NCBI RefSeq assembly: GCF_000384075.1
Contig: NZ_KB913025.1
Coordinates: 2,502,923-2,566,922 of the forward strand
Length of the DNA: 64,000 nucleotides
Source: Methylovulum miyakonense HT12
Lineage (GTDB): Bacteria; Pseudomonadota; Gammaproteobacteria; Methylococcales; Methylomonadaceae
Direction: 5' to 3'
In this document: positions 33,238-42,472 of the stretch, piece by piece
Position numbering within the stretch: the stretch's first letter is position 1
How the letters are laid out: each line of letters starts with the position of its first letter
The notes under the pieces: generated by a model
Told to the model about the DNA's origin: nothing
Database searches by the model: none
The model's input: only the letters and a program-made list of their open reading frames with translations
Translations under genes and position numbers: made by a program

Positions 33238-34497
33238 TCAATACCCTGCACCCACAAACGGCGATGGTGTCCCTGGTGGCACTGAGGGGTCATTGCCCCA
33301 TTCGGGATAATCGTCAGTCAAGGTTCCCATAAACGCGACCACGGCTTTTTCCTGCGCCGTGGTCAGCCTTAGGTTGCCCAGCTCATCGTGATTGACGTTT
33401 TTGTCCACTTCCGGTTTTGGCCAGCCGGAAATGCCAAAGTTGGGGCTGAGGTTGTTGCTGACTTCGCCTAAGGTGTCGCGGGTGTTGTAGAAATGGGTGA
33501 TTTGTTCGAGCGATGCAAACACGCCATTGTGGCCGTAAGGCGGGGTGATGGCGATATTCCTGAGCGTCATGACTTTATGTTTGCCCCACAAGGCTTTGTC
33601 AGGATCTAGTTTTCTAAGGTCGCTGCGTTCGCCTAGGCCTAAATTCGGTTTGGGGTTGCCAGGAATCTTAAGGTTACGCGGCAGGCCGATATTGTCGTAA
33701 GTAAAATCGGTGAACAGTGCCGGCACTTTGTTGCCTTGTCCGTCAACGCCAGGCTGGCTGATGTGGCAGGCGGAGCAACCGGCTTTGCCGTTAAACAATT
33801 TCAGGCCTTGCGCTTCCAATTCAGTGAACTGGGTTTTTCCCGCCGTGACAAAATCAAATTTGGAATTGAATTTACTGAATACCGGTGATTTTTCAAATTC
33901 GGCAATGGCTTGCGCCATTTTATGGTAAATCCCCTCCACTGTTTTAGGTGTCGATTGCTGGAATTGTGCGTCTTTAATATGCGGCACGGCATCCAAGTCC
34001 AGTTGGTAGAGCTGGTAAAACGCTTTGACGTAAGCGGTGTTTTCTTTCAGTCGGCTGACTACCGCCCATTGGCTGGGCATTGCCATTTCCACCGGGTTCA
34101 ACAACGGTTTTTCGGCCTGTCCGGCTAGATCACTGGCGCGCCCGTTCCAGAATTGCCCGCCGATATAAAGCCCTTCTTGTCCATCCCAATGGAATTTTGG
34201 GCTAAATGCCGCATAAGCGGCGCTGGGTGCGTTCAATGTGCCCGTGGCGAATTCGATCGAGCCGAGGGAAACCGGTGTGCCATGTTTGGCATTGGCGGGG
34301 TCGACGAAAGCGGCGGCTTTACCGGCTATGGTTTTTAGGCTGTGGCATGATGCACAGGATTGGTTACGGTTCGCGGACAAGTTGTTATCGTTATATAAAC
34401 GTTTGCCCAAATTTTGCTCTTCGGTCAGTTCCGATTGGGCATGGGCGACAAAGCTAAGCGTTAATAAGGCGAAGGGAAGTAGTGGTTTTAGGCGCAT
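33238..34497 (-). CDS. Di-haem cytochrome c peroxidase family protein
   Basis: 419 residues with a Sec signal (PLLPFALLTLSFVAHA) and two haem c motifs, C48-x2-C51-H52 (CASCH) and C241-x2-C244-H245 (CSACH). It belongs to the bacterial CCP/MauG superfamily in the periplasm or at the cell surface. TLRNIAITPPYGHNGVFASL, near residues 330-350, is the CCP-type second-haem loop. Surface di-haem peroxidases of this kind are known from methanotrophs, where they respond to metal supply. A Fur-box-like site lies upstream. Whether it reduces peroxide or oxidises another protein cannot be told from sequence. Confidence 0.87.
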   Translation of the reverse strand: MRLKPLLPFALLTLSFVAHAQSELTEEQNLGKRLYNDNNLSANRNQSCASCHSLKTIAGKAAAFVDPANAKHGTPVSLGSIEFATGTLNAPSAAYAAFSPKFHWDGQEGLYIGGQFWNGRASDLAGQAEKPLLNPVEMAMPSQWAVVSRLKENTAYVKAFYQLYQLDLDAVPHIKDAQFQQSTPKTVEGIYHKMAQAIAEFEKSPVFSKFNSKFDFVTAGKTQFTELEAQGLKLFNGKAGCSACHISQPGVDGQGNKVPALFTDFTYDNIGLPRNLKIPGNPKPNLGLGERSDLRKLDPDKALWGKHKVMTLRNIAITPPYGHNGVFASLEQITHFYNTRDTLGEVSNNLSPNFGISGWPKPEVDKNVNHDELGNLRLTTAQEKAVVAFMGTLTDDYPEWGNDPSVPPGTPSPFVGAGY

Positions 34498-34550
34498 GGC
34501 GGCAAGTCCATAAAAATTATAGCAATTTAAACAAAAGGATAATGATTAAA

Positions 34551-34565
34551 TGAGAATAATTATTA
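34551..34565. promoter_or_regulatory. Fur-box-like site
   Basis: TGAGAATAATTATTA matches the 7-1-7 Fur consensus (TGATAAT-N-ATTATCA) at 13 of 15 positions, within a longer run of GATAAT-type hexamers beginning at 34539. It lies about 55 bp upstream of the di-haem peroxidase gene, close to a TATAAT box on its strand (34516-34521). This suggests iron-dependent repression. It could also influence the divergent ppnP gene. Confidence 0.65.
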
Positions 34566-34685
34566 TTCAATACCTAAGGGCTGTCAACCCAAACCCAAAA
34601 TTTTTGTGCAAGCACGCCAAAATTTAAGGCGTTAATCTGATATGATCTGCCGATTTTTTATTCACTTTATTGCCTAGGAAAAGCC

Positions 34686-34997
34686 ATGTCAGAATTTAAT
34701 AACGTCACCGTCGTCAAAAAAGCCAATGTCTATTTTGGTGGCAATGTCAGCAGCCGCACCCTCCGCTTTGCTGACGGTTCCAGCAAAACCTTGGGCTTTA
34801 TGCTCCCTGGCGAATACACGTTCAATACGGCGGCAGCGGAAGTGATGGAAATCCTTGATGGCGACCTGGAAGTGTTATTGCCTGGTGCAGAATGGCAAAC
34901 GGTCAAGGGCGGCGAAGCGTTCAATGTGCCTGCCAATGCACAATTTACGGTCAAAATCCGCACCGCCACCGATTACTGCTGCTCTTTCCTTAGCTAA
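34686..34997 (+). CDS. ppnP: Pyrimidine/purine nucleoside phosphorylase
   Basis: 103-residue cupin-fold enzyme (YaiE/DUF1255) that phosphorolyses several nucleosides to base plus ribose-1-phosphate. Family features are FNNVTVVKKANVYFGGNVSS, SRTLRFADGSSKTLGFMLPG and the GGEAFNVPANAQF turn. It lies 3 bp before the NYN-domain gene, forming a two-gene unit. Confidence 0.93.
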   Translation: MSEFNNVTVVKKANVYFGGNVSSRTLRFADGSSKTLGFMLPGEYTFNTAAAEVMEILDGDLEVLLPGAEWQTVKGGEAFNVPANAQFTVKIRTATDYCCSFLS

Positions 34998-35000
34998 GCC

Positions 35001-35474
35001 ATGGAAAAAGTTGCCATTTTTGTTGATGTGCAGAACATCTATTACACGACCCGGCAACGTTACCAGCGGCATTTCAACTACCATGCGTTTTGGGCGCAAG
35101 CGACGGCAAACCGGACGGTGGTCGCCGCGTTTGCCTACGCCATTGATAAGGGCGACAGCAAGCAATTGGGGTTCCAACAGATACTGAAAACTATCGGTTT
35201 TGAGGTGAAGCTGAAACCTTTTATCCAACGTAGCGACGGGTCGGCAAAAGGCGATTGGGATGTGGGCATAACGCTGGATGTCATTGATTATGCGCCACAG
35301 GTTGATGTGGTTATTTTGTTGTCCGGCGACGGTGATTTTGACTTGTTGCTCAATAAAGTCCGTGTGGCCTATGGGGTTGTGGCCGAGGTCTATGGGGTAA
35401 GCCCATTGACTGCGCCATCGCTGATCCAGGCCAGCAACCGCTTTATCGCGATTGATGGCCCGCTTTTGCTATGA
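35001..35474 (+). CDS. NYN-domain (LabA/DUF88-like) protein
   Basis: 157 residues. The PIN-like NYN core has its acidic residues in IFVDVQNIYY, AKGDWDVGITLDVIDY and ILLSGDGDFDLLLNKV. NYN proteins are predicted RNases, and the cyanobacterial LabA branch affects gene expression. It sits 3 bp after ppnP, which may link RNA turnover to nucleoside salvage; that link is inference. Confidence 0.85.
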   Translation: MEKVAIFVDVQNIYYTTRQRYQRHFNYHAFWAQATANRTVVAAFAYAIDKGDSKQLGFQQILKTIGFEVKLKPFIQRSDGSAKGDWDVGITLDVIDYAPQVDVVILLSGDGDFDLLLNKVRVAYGVVAEVYGVSPLTAPSLIQASNRFIAIDGPLLL

Positions 35475-35488
35475 CATGGACAGGTCGG

Positions 35489-36394
35489 TTACTTTTTGAA
35501 CAGGCCTTTCAGCAAAGGCCAACCCCGCTCTAGCCATTGTTGGGTGGCCCAAGCCGCTGCAGGCCCGGCCTTTTGGAATAACGATTTCATCCCTGATAGC
35601 AGGTGGTCTATCGCCGAGGCTTCTTTGCTGTCACGCAATTGCAAATACCGTGAACCTATCCCGTCAATAAACACAGGTTTGAACAACCACATTTCCAAGA
35701 TTGACGTGGCCCACATGAACATGAATGAAACCGCCATGCCCATACCGGCAAAAATGACCAGCCATGCGAACATCGGGTGGATTTTAGTCAGCCACCAGGA
35801 CAATATGTCGGCGATCAGGAAGGTATAAGGCATGCCGATCGCGATACATTTGTACTGCACCGTCGTTGTTTCCGCAAAGCTGAAAATCAACCCGACGAAC
35901 ATAAAAATGAAGCTGATGCCGAACAGATGGATATGGGAAACCCGCGTCAATGATGCAAAGGTCGCGCCTTGGTCCTCTGCGGTTAGGGCTTTCAATTGCT
36001 TAAATTCTTTGAAATTAGGTATCCCTGAGGCCGCTTCGTTGTGGCATATCACACAACGTTCCCCGATAATTTTTTCGATGCCGTCAGCTTTATAGTCGGC
36101 TTCATCAGCCCCATTCCTGACCCATTCAATCATGTCAAAACGTTCTTGCGCCGAAGCGTTGGCCTTCATCGCCCCGTTCAATTGGTTTTCCAACACCGTA
36201 CCTGAGCGGTTGCCATAATAGCTGTAAACAATGTCATCAATGGACAAACCAAATTTGCCGTCCGCCATGCCGTGGGTGAACAATATCTGCATCAAGGCAA
36301 ACATATAACCTATTCCGACGGTACAAAGATAACCCGTAAACAACACTTTAATGGGCGTGTCGTGATCTTTAAGGGGCGTGTATTTCGCTGTCAT
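35489..36394 (-). CDS. Membrane-anchored mono-haem c protein, unknown function
   Basis: 301 residues. An N-terminal membrane segment (VLFTGYLCTVGIGYMFALMQIL) is followed by an outer loop with one haem c motif, C114-x2-C117-H118 (CVICHNEAA). Then come four hydrophobic segments with histidines that could bind further cofactors (SHIHLFGISFIFMFVGLIF, IHPMFAWLVIFAGMGMAVS). Families of this type are common in methane and ammonia oxidisers, where some have been mislabelled elongation factor. Electron transfer is likely, but the partner is unknown. It is convergent with the NYN-domain gene. Confidence 0.65.
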   Translation of the reverse strand: MTAKYTPLKDHDTPIKVLFTGYLCTVGIGYMFALMQILFTHGMADGKFGLSIDDIVYSYYGNRSGTVLENQLNGAMKANASAQERFDMIEWVRNGADEADYKADGIEKIIGERCVICHNEAASGIPNFKEFKQLKALTAEDQGATFASLTRVSHIHLFGISFIFMFVGLIFSFAETTTVQYKCIAIGMPYTFLIADILSWWLTKIHPMFAWLVIFAGMGMAVSFMFMWATSILEMWLFKPVFIDGIGSRYLQLRDSKEASAIDHLLSGMKSLFQKAGPAAAWATQQWLERGWPLLKGLFKK

Positions 36395-36855
36395 AATGCT
36401 ACCTGTATTTTTGGATTAAAAGTTGGATTGAAATCGCAGTCCGATTGTTAGCATACCTGATTGGATTATAATTTTTGCGCTTTATTAACATCACTTTATT
36501 ATTCATAGTGTTGCCAATTCATGGCCCTTTCCATACCCCTTGATATTAAGCAGTTTTTGTACCGCTGCCATTTGGGCGTCAAATAGCCTGGGCGTTAACC
36601 CGATGGCTAGGCAAGGGTGGCCGTAACGTAAACCCGAAGCTCTAAATAAGTGCAACAATGCATCTTTTGCCCCAAATACAGACAAGTATGTGTGCCCATA
36701 CCGGTGCCAAACAATTGAAGGGGCTATAGATTATTGATGGTACGATACCTGCTTGTTTTTATGGTAAGATTCTGGATGTTCTGCCGTTGGTGCACCAACG
36801 TTTTTATTCCCCACCCCGAAGCACTTAAAACGCTTACCGAAACACACCGTCATTT
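36395..36855. other. Intergenic gap upstream of the ANTAR regulator gene
   Basis: 461 bp. A TATAAT hexamer on the plus strand lies near 36466, but no paired -35 box is convincing. A 60-codon minus-strand frame (36503-36685) has no recognisable domain and was not called. No repeat or RNA structure stands out. Confidence 0.4.
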
Positions 36856-37425
36856 ATGTTAAATGTGTTATTGATGGACAGTGATGCCGATAACGCATTG
36901 CTGGAAACCTGCCTGTGCCAACAGGGTTTTAACTGCCTGAGAATCCAATACGGCGCGGCATTTTTAACCTTGGTCAAGGACATAAAACCGGATGTGGTCA
37001 TTTTCAATCTGCACACGCCTTCGGAAAGTTTGTTGGGTGACTTGCGTAGCCTCAGCCAACAATTGCCTTTACCCGTGGTCATCTTCTCTAAAGACGCGCA
37101 TATTGACACAATTAACCAGGCTATCCAGTCCGAAATCAGCGCCTATATCGTCGATGGTTTTGCCTGCCATCGTTTGGCCAGTATCATCCATGTCGCCCTA
37201 GCCCGGTTCCGCCAGCAGCAGGCGCTTAAAAACGCCTTGGAAGAATCGCGGGCGCAGCTTGAAGACCGCAAACTTATTGACCGGGCTAAAGCCATTTTAA
37301 TCAAGACCCAAAACTTCACCGAAAACGAGGCGTACCATACGCTTAGAAAACTGGCAATGGACCGCAATATTACTTTGGGTGAAATGGCGAAAAATGTCAT
37401 CGCCATGGCGGCATTGCTTAAGTGA
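36856..37425 (+). CDS. nasT: ANTAR-domain RNA-binding antiterminator, NasT-like
   Basis: 189 residues. The N-terminal part is a receiver-like domain (LNVLLMDSDADNALLETCL) in which the phospho-acceptor position is Asn51 (VVIFNLHTPSE) instead of aspartate, so phosphorylation is unlikely. A coiled linker leads to the ANTAR domain (about 130-187): EDRKLIDRAKAILIKTQNFT, then TLRKLAMDRNITLGEMAKNV. ANTAR proteins bind paired hexaloop hairpins to prevent termination. The matching leader lies upstream of nrtA at 18474-18533. In classical systems NasT is held by the nitrate sensor NasS, but here the next gene encodes a GAF protein. Confidence 0.9.
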   Translation: MLNVLLMDSDADNALLETCLCQQGFNCLRIQYGAAFLTLVKDIKPDVVIFNLHTPSESLLGDLRSLSQQLPLPVVIFSKDAHIDTINQAIQSEISAYIVDGFACHRLASIIHVALARFRQQQALKNALEESRAQLEDRKLIDRAKAILIKTQNFTENEAYHTLRKLAMDRNITLGEMAKNVIAMAALLK

Positions 37426-37447
37426 ACATTTCCTGCACAACACCATT

Positions 37448-38368
37448 ATGAAAACGTTTATCAAGGTTACAGAGATCTGGATTCCAGACCGTCAACGCAC
37501 GCAACTGGAATTTGGTTCCGGCTTGTACGGCGCATTGGCTGAATTTAAAGCCGCCAGCGAACAACAGCATTTTGCTTACGATGAAGGTTTGCCCGGCAAA
37601 GCCTGGGCGCAGGGGCATCCGGTCATGCTCACCGCGTTTGAGCATTCCTACTTCAAACGCACCGCCGCCGCCAAAAAAGCCGGGTTGACCTGCGGCATCG
37701 CCATTCCGATTTTTTCCGGCGACTTCCTGCTTGCCGTCGTCATGTTCCTCTGCGGTGATGACGAAGACCACGCGGGGGCCATCGAAGTCTGGAGCAACCA
37801 CAATGACGCCGGACAGCTCAGCGTCATGGACGGTTATTATGGCACGCTGCACCATTTTGAACGGCTATCCAGGCAAATCACCATGCCCAAAGGCCAGGGC
37901 ATCCCGGGGCAAGTCTGGGCGTCAGGCATGCCTATCCTGATTGAAAATATCGGCCAACCGGACATTTTCGTGCGCGGCGTTGAAGCGCAAAAAGCCGGGA
38001 TCTCCACTTGCCTAGGCATCCCGATAACGGACAATGGGGAACAAGTTTATATCATGACCTTCCTGTCCGCGAAAGCCACGCCACTGGCCAAACGTATCCA
38101 AATTTGGATACCCGACGCCCAAAACAAAAGCTTGAGTTGCCAGCAAGGTTACAGCAAAGACAACAACGAACTGGCGCAAATCTTTGAAACCCTCACCATC
38201 AAAAAAGGTGAGGGCGCCTTAGGCCGCGTCTGGTTAACAGGTATGCCAGTCATTACCGGGGACCACGATGCCGAATATAATCCGGAATTGGATAATTTAA
38301 GCACCATGCTGGCGATCCCCGTCATTGAAGGCGGGCGGATGAAGGCGATTGTGACGTTTTTGTTCTGA
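37448..38368 (+). CDS. Protein with three tandem GAF-like repeats
   Basis: 306 residues from the ATG at 37448, 22 bp after nasT. Three repeats of about 100 residues (1-107, 108-210, 211-306) share a pattern: EIWIPDRQRTQLEFGSGLYG / EVWSNHNDAGQLSVMDGYYG / QIWIPDAQNKSLSCQQGYSK. Each is followed by a GxPGxxWxxGxP turn and a final hydrophobic strand pair ending in TFL or MFL. This fits GAF small-molecule-binding domains. There is no catalytic output domain, so it is probably a sensor acting through its operon partner NasT. Confidence 0.8.
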   Translation: MKTFIKVTEIWIPDRQRTQLEFGSGLYGALAEFKAASEQQHFAYDEGLPGKAWAQGHPVMLTAFEHSYFKRTAAAKKAGLTCGIAIPIFSGDFLLAVVMFLCGDDEDHAGAIEVWSNHNDAGQLSVMDGYYGTLHHFERLSRQITMPKGQGIPGQVWASGMPILIENIGQPDIFVRGVEAQKAGISTCLGIPITDNGEQVYIMTFLSAKATPLAKRIQIWIPDAQNKSLSCQQGYSKDNNELAQIFETLTIKKGEGALGRVWLTGMPVITGDHDAEYNPELDNLSTMLAIPVIEGGRMKAIVTFLF

Positions 38369-38639
38369 ATGTGGTGAAGGCGGCATGATCTGTTGTTAGC
38401 TGGGCACCGCTAATGGTCTGGCAAATTCTGGCCAAGATTTTTTAATGCCTTCCCTAAAGCCACGACTAACCGTCAGCCGATCAGTTACATTAAAAACAGT
38501 TTTCAGCCCGGAATAGGACTTTCTGGCCGCAGTTTTCACCTGTCGCGGCTTTGTGGGGTCGCACGGTTGAGGCTTTTGTCCTTAGATGCCGTTTTGGGTA
38601 GTGGCGCCTACCCCATTGCAACATCCAGGGCCGCCCCTG

Positions 38640-41399
38640 TTAATGGGCTTCATCCCAATTGTCCCCGATCCCCACATCCACCACCAACGGCACTTTTAGG
38701 TCGGCGGCGGCGCACATCAGGTTTTTGATTTCGGCGGTGCAGGCATCCAGCTGGTTTTCCGCGACTTCAAACACCAATTCATCATGCACTTGCATAATCA
38801 TCTTGGCATCGGCCAACCCTTCATTTAGCCAAGTGTCCGTGGCGGTCATCGCCCGTTTGATGATGTCGGCCGCCGTGCCTTGCATGGGCGCGTTGATCGC
38901 CGTGCGTTCGGCGTATTGGCGGATATTGGCGTTGCGTGCTTTGATGTCCGGCAAATACAAACGCCGCCCAAAAAGCGTTTCGACAAAACCTTGCTCCCGC
39001 GCCTGTTCGCGGATGCTGTCCATGTAGTTTTTCACGCCCGGATAGCGGGCAAAATACAGATCAATATAGGCTTGCGCTTGGTTGCGCCCCAAACCCAATT
39101 GCTGTGCCAAACCAAAGGATGACATCCCGTAAATCAGGCCAAAATTGATGGCTTTGGCGGAGCGGCGCAAATCGTGGGTGACTTGCTCCAGCGGCACGCC
39201 AAACACTTCGGCGGCGGTGGCTTTGTGGATGTCCTCGCCGAGCCGGAACGCTTCCAATAAACCCTCGTCCGCCGACAAATGCGCCATGATGCGCAGTTCA
39301 ATTTGCGAATAGTCGGCGGCAACGATTTTATAGCCGGACGGGGCAATAAAGGCTTGGCGGATTTTGCGGCCTTCCGCGCTACGTATCGGGATATTTTGCA
39401 GGTTGGGGTCGGATGATGACAAGCGCCCGGTGGCGGCTACGGCCTGATGGTAAGAGGTGTGGATGCGTCCCGTTTGGCTGTCCACCTGTTGCGGCAGCTT
39501 GTCGGTATATGTGGATTTGAGTTTGCTTAAGCCGCGGTATTCCAAAATCACTTTGGGCAAGGGATAGTCCACCGCCAATTCCTGCAACACTGATTCGTCC
39601 GTGGAAGGTTGGCCTTTCGGGGTTTTTTTCAAGATGGGCAGTTTGAGCTGGTCGTATAAAATGTCCTGGATTTGTTTTGGCGAACCCAGGTTAAAGGCGC
39701 GCCCCGCCAGATCATGGGCGTGTTGCTCCAGGGTGATGATATGGCTGGACAGTTCCAAACTTTGCTGGGCGAGCATGGCGGTGTCGATCAGCACGCCGTT
39801 GCGCTCAATCCGCGCCAATACCGGAACCAGCGGCATTTCCAGGTCTTGGTAAAGCTGGTGGAGGGTAGGGTGCTGTTGCAATTTCGGCAACAAAGCCTGA
39901 TGCAAACGCAAGGTGATGTCGGCATCTTCGGCGGCATAGGGCGTGGCCTGGTCGATGGCGATGTCGGCAAAACCCAGTTGTTTCGCGCCTTTGCCCGCGA
40001 CGTCTTCGTAATGGATGGTGTCTAGTCCCAAATATTTTTTCGCCAGGTCATCCATATTATGGCGGCTGGCGGTGCTGTTCAGGACATATGATTCCAGCAT
40101 CGTGTCATGGGCAATGCCGCGCAGGCTGATGCCGTGGTTGGCCAGTACGTGCATGTCGTATTTCAGGTTTTGCCCGACTTTGGCCTTGGCGGGGTTTTCC
40201 AGCAAGGGGCGCAGTTTTTCCAACGCTTCGGTACGGTCTAGCTGTTGGGGCGCATCAGGATAGGTATGCGCCAAGGGCAGGTAGGCGGCGTGCCCCGCTT
40301 CCACGGCAAACGACACGCCGACGATGTGCGCTTGGCTGTAATCCAAACTGGTGGTTTCAGTGTCGAAGGCGAACAGTTCGGCGGCTTCCAGGCGTTTGAG
40401 CCAAGCAGAAAGCTGGGCTTCAGTCAGGATGGTTTCGTAAGTTTTTTGGACGTTTTCGTTTGGGTTTGCGAGGTCTTCAAAACCTGGAAGGCCTTCTGTT
40501 ATTGGCGCAGGTTTGGTTGGTGCGGGGGGATTGGCAACCCCGTTATCCAATGTTTTCAACCATGAAGAAAACCCCAATTCCGTCAGCAGGGCCTTCAGGG
40601 TGGCCTTGTCCATCGCTTGCTGGTGCAAGTCTTCAATACCAAAGGGCAATGCCAAATCGCAACTGATGGTTGTCAATTGTTTGGCGAGCGGTAGCTGCGC
40701 CAAGGCTTCGCGCAAATTGTCGCCAATCTTGCCCTTAATTTCATGGGCATGTGCCATCAGGTTTTCTAACGTTTCATAGTGCTCCAGCCATTTCGCGGCG
40801 GTTTTGGGGCCAACTTTGGGGACGCCAGGGATGTTGTCGACCGCGTCGCCCATCAGGGCCAGATAATCGACGATCTGCTCCGGCCTTACGCCAAATTTGT
40901 CAATCACGCCCTGGATGTCCATGCGGGTGTTTGACATGGTGTTTTCAAGGATGACCTGCCCGTTGACCAATTGCGCCATGTCCTTGTCGCCAGTGACGAG
41001 AATGACGTGATAGCCGGATGCCACGCCACGATAGGCCAGCGTCCCCATGACATCGTCCGCTTCCACGCCTGGTTCCATCACCAATGGCAAACCCATTGCC
41101 CTGACCAATTGATGTAGCGGCCCGATTTGGACGCGCAAATCATCGGGCATCGGTGGGCGGTGGGCTTTGTATTGGTCGTAAAGGTCGTTACGGAAAGTTT
41201 TGCCTGGCGCGTCAAAAATGACCGAGATATGGTCGTCCACATAGTCGGCCATGAGCTTGCGCAACATATTGCTGACCCCGTAAATGGCGTTGGTGGGTTT
41301 CCCGTCGGGGCTGGTTAACGGCGGCACGGCGTGGTAAGCCCGGAAGAGGAAGGATGAGCCATCGACAAGGACGAGATGTTTTGGGGCAGGTTGCGTCAT
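38640..41399 (-). CDS. polA: DNA polymerase I
   Basis: 919-residue repair and gap-filling polymerase. Domain order: 5'-3' exonuclease (LVLVDGSSFLFRAYHAVPPL at residue 9; VEADDVMGTLA), 3'-5' proofreading exonuclease with intact acidic residues (LFAFDTETTSLDYSQAHIVG), and polymerase with motif A (VAADYSQIELRIMAHLS), O-helix region (RRSAKAINFGLIYGMSS) and motif C (MIMQVHDELVFEV). Length is typical. It stands alone on the minus strand. Confidence 0.98.
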   Translation of the reverse strand: MTQPAPKHLVLVDGSSFLFRAYHAVPPLTSPDGKPTNAIYGVSNMLRKLMADYVDDHISVIFDAPGKTFRNDLYDQYKAHRPPMPDDLRVQIGPLHQLVRAMGLPLVMEPGVEADDVMGTLAYRGVASGYHVILVTGDKDMAQLVNGQVILENTMSNTRMDIQGVIDKFGVRPEQIVDYLALMGDAVDNIPGVPKVGPKTAAKWLEHYETLENLMAHAHEIKGKIGDNLREALAQLPLAKQLTTISCDLALPFGIEDLHQQAMDKATLKALLTELGFSSWLKTLDNGVANPPAPTKPAPITEGLPGFEDLANPNENVQKTYETILTEAQLSAWLKRLEAAELFAFDTETTSLDYSQAHIVGVSFAVEAGHAAYLPLAHTYPDAPQQLDRTEALEKLRPLLENPAKAKVGQNLKYDMHVLANHGISLRGIAHDTMLESYVLNSTASRHNMDDLAKKYLGLDTIHYEDVAGKGAKQLGFADIAIDQATPYAAEDADITLRLHQALLPKLQQHPTLHQLYQDLEMPLVPVLARIERNGVLIDTAMLAQQSLELSSHIITLEQHAHDLAGRAFNLGSPKQIQDILYDQLKLPILKKTPKGQPSTDESVLQELAVDYPLPKVILEYRGLSKLKSTYTDKLPQQVDSQTGRIHTSYHQAVAATGRLSSSDPNLQNIPIRSAEGRKIRQAFIAPSGYKIVAADYSQIELRIMAHLSADEGLLEAFRLGEDIHKATAAEVFGVPLEQVTHDLRRSAKAINFGLIYGMSSFGLAQQLGLGRNQAQAYIDLYFARYPGVKNYMDSIREQAREQGFVETLFGRRLYLPDIKARNANIRQYAERTAINAPMQGTAADIIKRAMTATDTWLNEGLADAKMIMQVHDELVFEVAENQLDACTAEIKNLMCAAADLKVPLVVDVGIGDNWDEAH

Positions 41400-41665
41400 A
41401 GTTTCAATAGGGTAAATGGTAAAAATGCATTTTGAGGTTCGTCAAAAAGCAAATACTTTACAGCACCCACTATGACACAACCAAGTGTTTAAGGACAACA
41501 TCGGCTCTTGTATTGCCGGATCGGCCATCCGTTTTAAAGCCAAAATGCAAACTTTGCATATGAATCATCCGCCATTTCGGTTTTTTGACAAAACAAAATT
41601 AAAAATAGGGTTATCCCAAAGCGGCGCGTACAATCCAAGGCAATTATTTAATTCTAAAAAGGGAA

Positions 41666-42058
41666 ATGATTGTGAAAAAATTAACTTGGGTGGCGGCGGT
41701 ATTGGCTTCAGGCGTTTTGGCAAGCACGGCATACGCGGATATTGCGCTAACATCCAAAGACGACATGCACGGCAAATGGAAATTGCAATACACCAAAAAC
41801 TCGCTGACCGCCAAAGAAACCGTACAACGGGAAGATTCGTGGGAGTTTTCCGGCGGCAAAGTCACCATCACCAACATCGCCCGCGAAGGTGGGCATTACG
41901 ACCAAGTCCCGCTGAATTACGAGATTGAAAACGGCAAATTAAAAGTGCCTTTTGTGGGCAGGTCAGGGTTTGACGTTTTCACTTTAGAAGAACGCAACGC
42001 CGACACCATGACCTTGAAAGGGAAGTTTGGCGAGTTGTATTATTTTGTGAAGAAATAA
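41666..42058 (+). CDS. Secreted small protein with lipocalin-like beta structure
   Basis: 130 residues with a Sec signal (MIVKKLTWVAAVLASGVLA, cleavage near STAYA). The mature part alternates short beta strands: MHGKWKLQYTKNSLTAKETV, WEFSGGKVTITNI, LNYEIENGKLKVPF, DTMTLKGKFGELYYF. This resembles lipocalin-like periplasmic proteins whose strands frame a small-ligand pocket. It stands alone. Ligand and role are unknown. Confidence 0.7.
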   Translation: MIVKKLTWVAAVLASGVLASTAYADIALTSKDDMHGKWKLQYTKNSLTAKETVQREDSWEFSGGKVTITNIAREGGHYDQVPLNYEIENGKLKVPFVGRSGFDVFTLEERNADTMTLKGKFGELYYFVKK

Positions 42059-42065
42059 ACGGGAT

Positions 42066-42266
42066 TTACAAACTAGGCGGATTTGCTGACCAGCTATCCG
42101 CCTCAGCTTTATGCTTTTCATAGCTTTCAATAAATCCCCCCAAAGCGGTTACCCATCGCGCCAAAGAGTGTTTTTCATTGGTTCCACCCAAATCCAACAA
42201 GTAATTTAATACGCTGATGGCGGTTTTATAATCGCTTTCGTAATTTAGGATGATGAAGCGATAATC
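42066..42266 (-). pseudogene. Fragment resembling an HTH-type (HigA-like) antitoxin
   Basis: A minus-strand frame of 66 codons with no usable start (a stop lies directly upstream) reads DYRFIILNYESDYKTAISVL and ends YEKHKAEADSWSANPPSL. The YESDYKTAISVLNYLLDLGG...ESYEKHK pattern resembles the segment that precedes the helix-turn-helix in HigA antitoxins. It is probably a remnant of a toxin-antitoxin module in this decayed gap. The assignment is tentative. Confidence 0.4.
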
Positions 42267-42330
42267 TTACTTTGCTGACTTATTTTCTGGGCTAGTACAA
42301 AATCATTTTAAGGATTTGGGGGCGGTCTAC

Positions 42331-42362
42331 AAAAAGCCTCTGTGGAACTACTGGGGCTTTTT
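42331..42362 (+). terminator. Rho-independent terminator
   Basis: AAAAAGCC (42331-42338) pairs with GGCTTTTT (42355-42362), followed by a further T-rich run. It lies 270 bp downstream of the lipocalin-like gene with no gene between, so it may belong to a lost gene. Confidence 0.55.
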
Positions 42363-42472
42363 GTTTTTTGGGGTTTAAGTGGAATGGATTTGGCTCTCGT
42401 ATCCTGCTTCTTTATTGCCTTGCCAATTTCCAACGTGAATTGGTAGTGAGCAGATTCGTAGGGTGGGCAACG

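Noticed and set aside
36503-36685. 60-codon minus-strand frame upstream of the ANTAR gene
   Set aside because: Composition is plausible but no family or start signal was recognised, and it has no partner gene.
37448-38368. Reading the triple-repeat protein as a histidine kinase or cyclase sensor
   Set aside because: The chain consists only of the three repeats and has no catalytic output domain.
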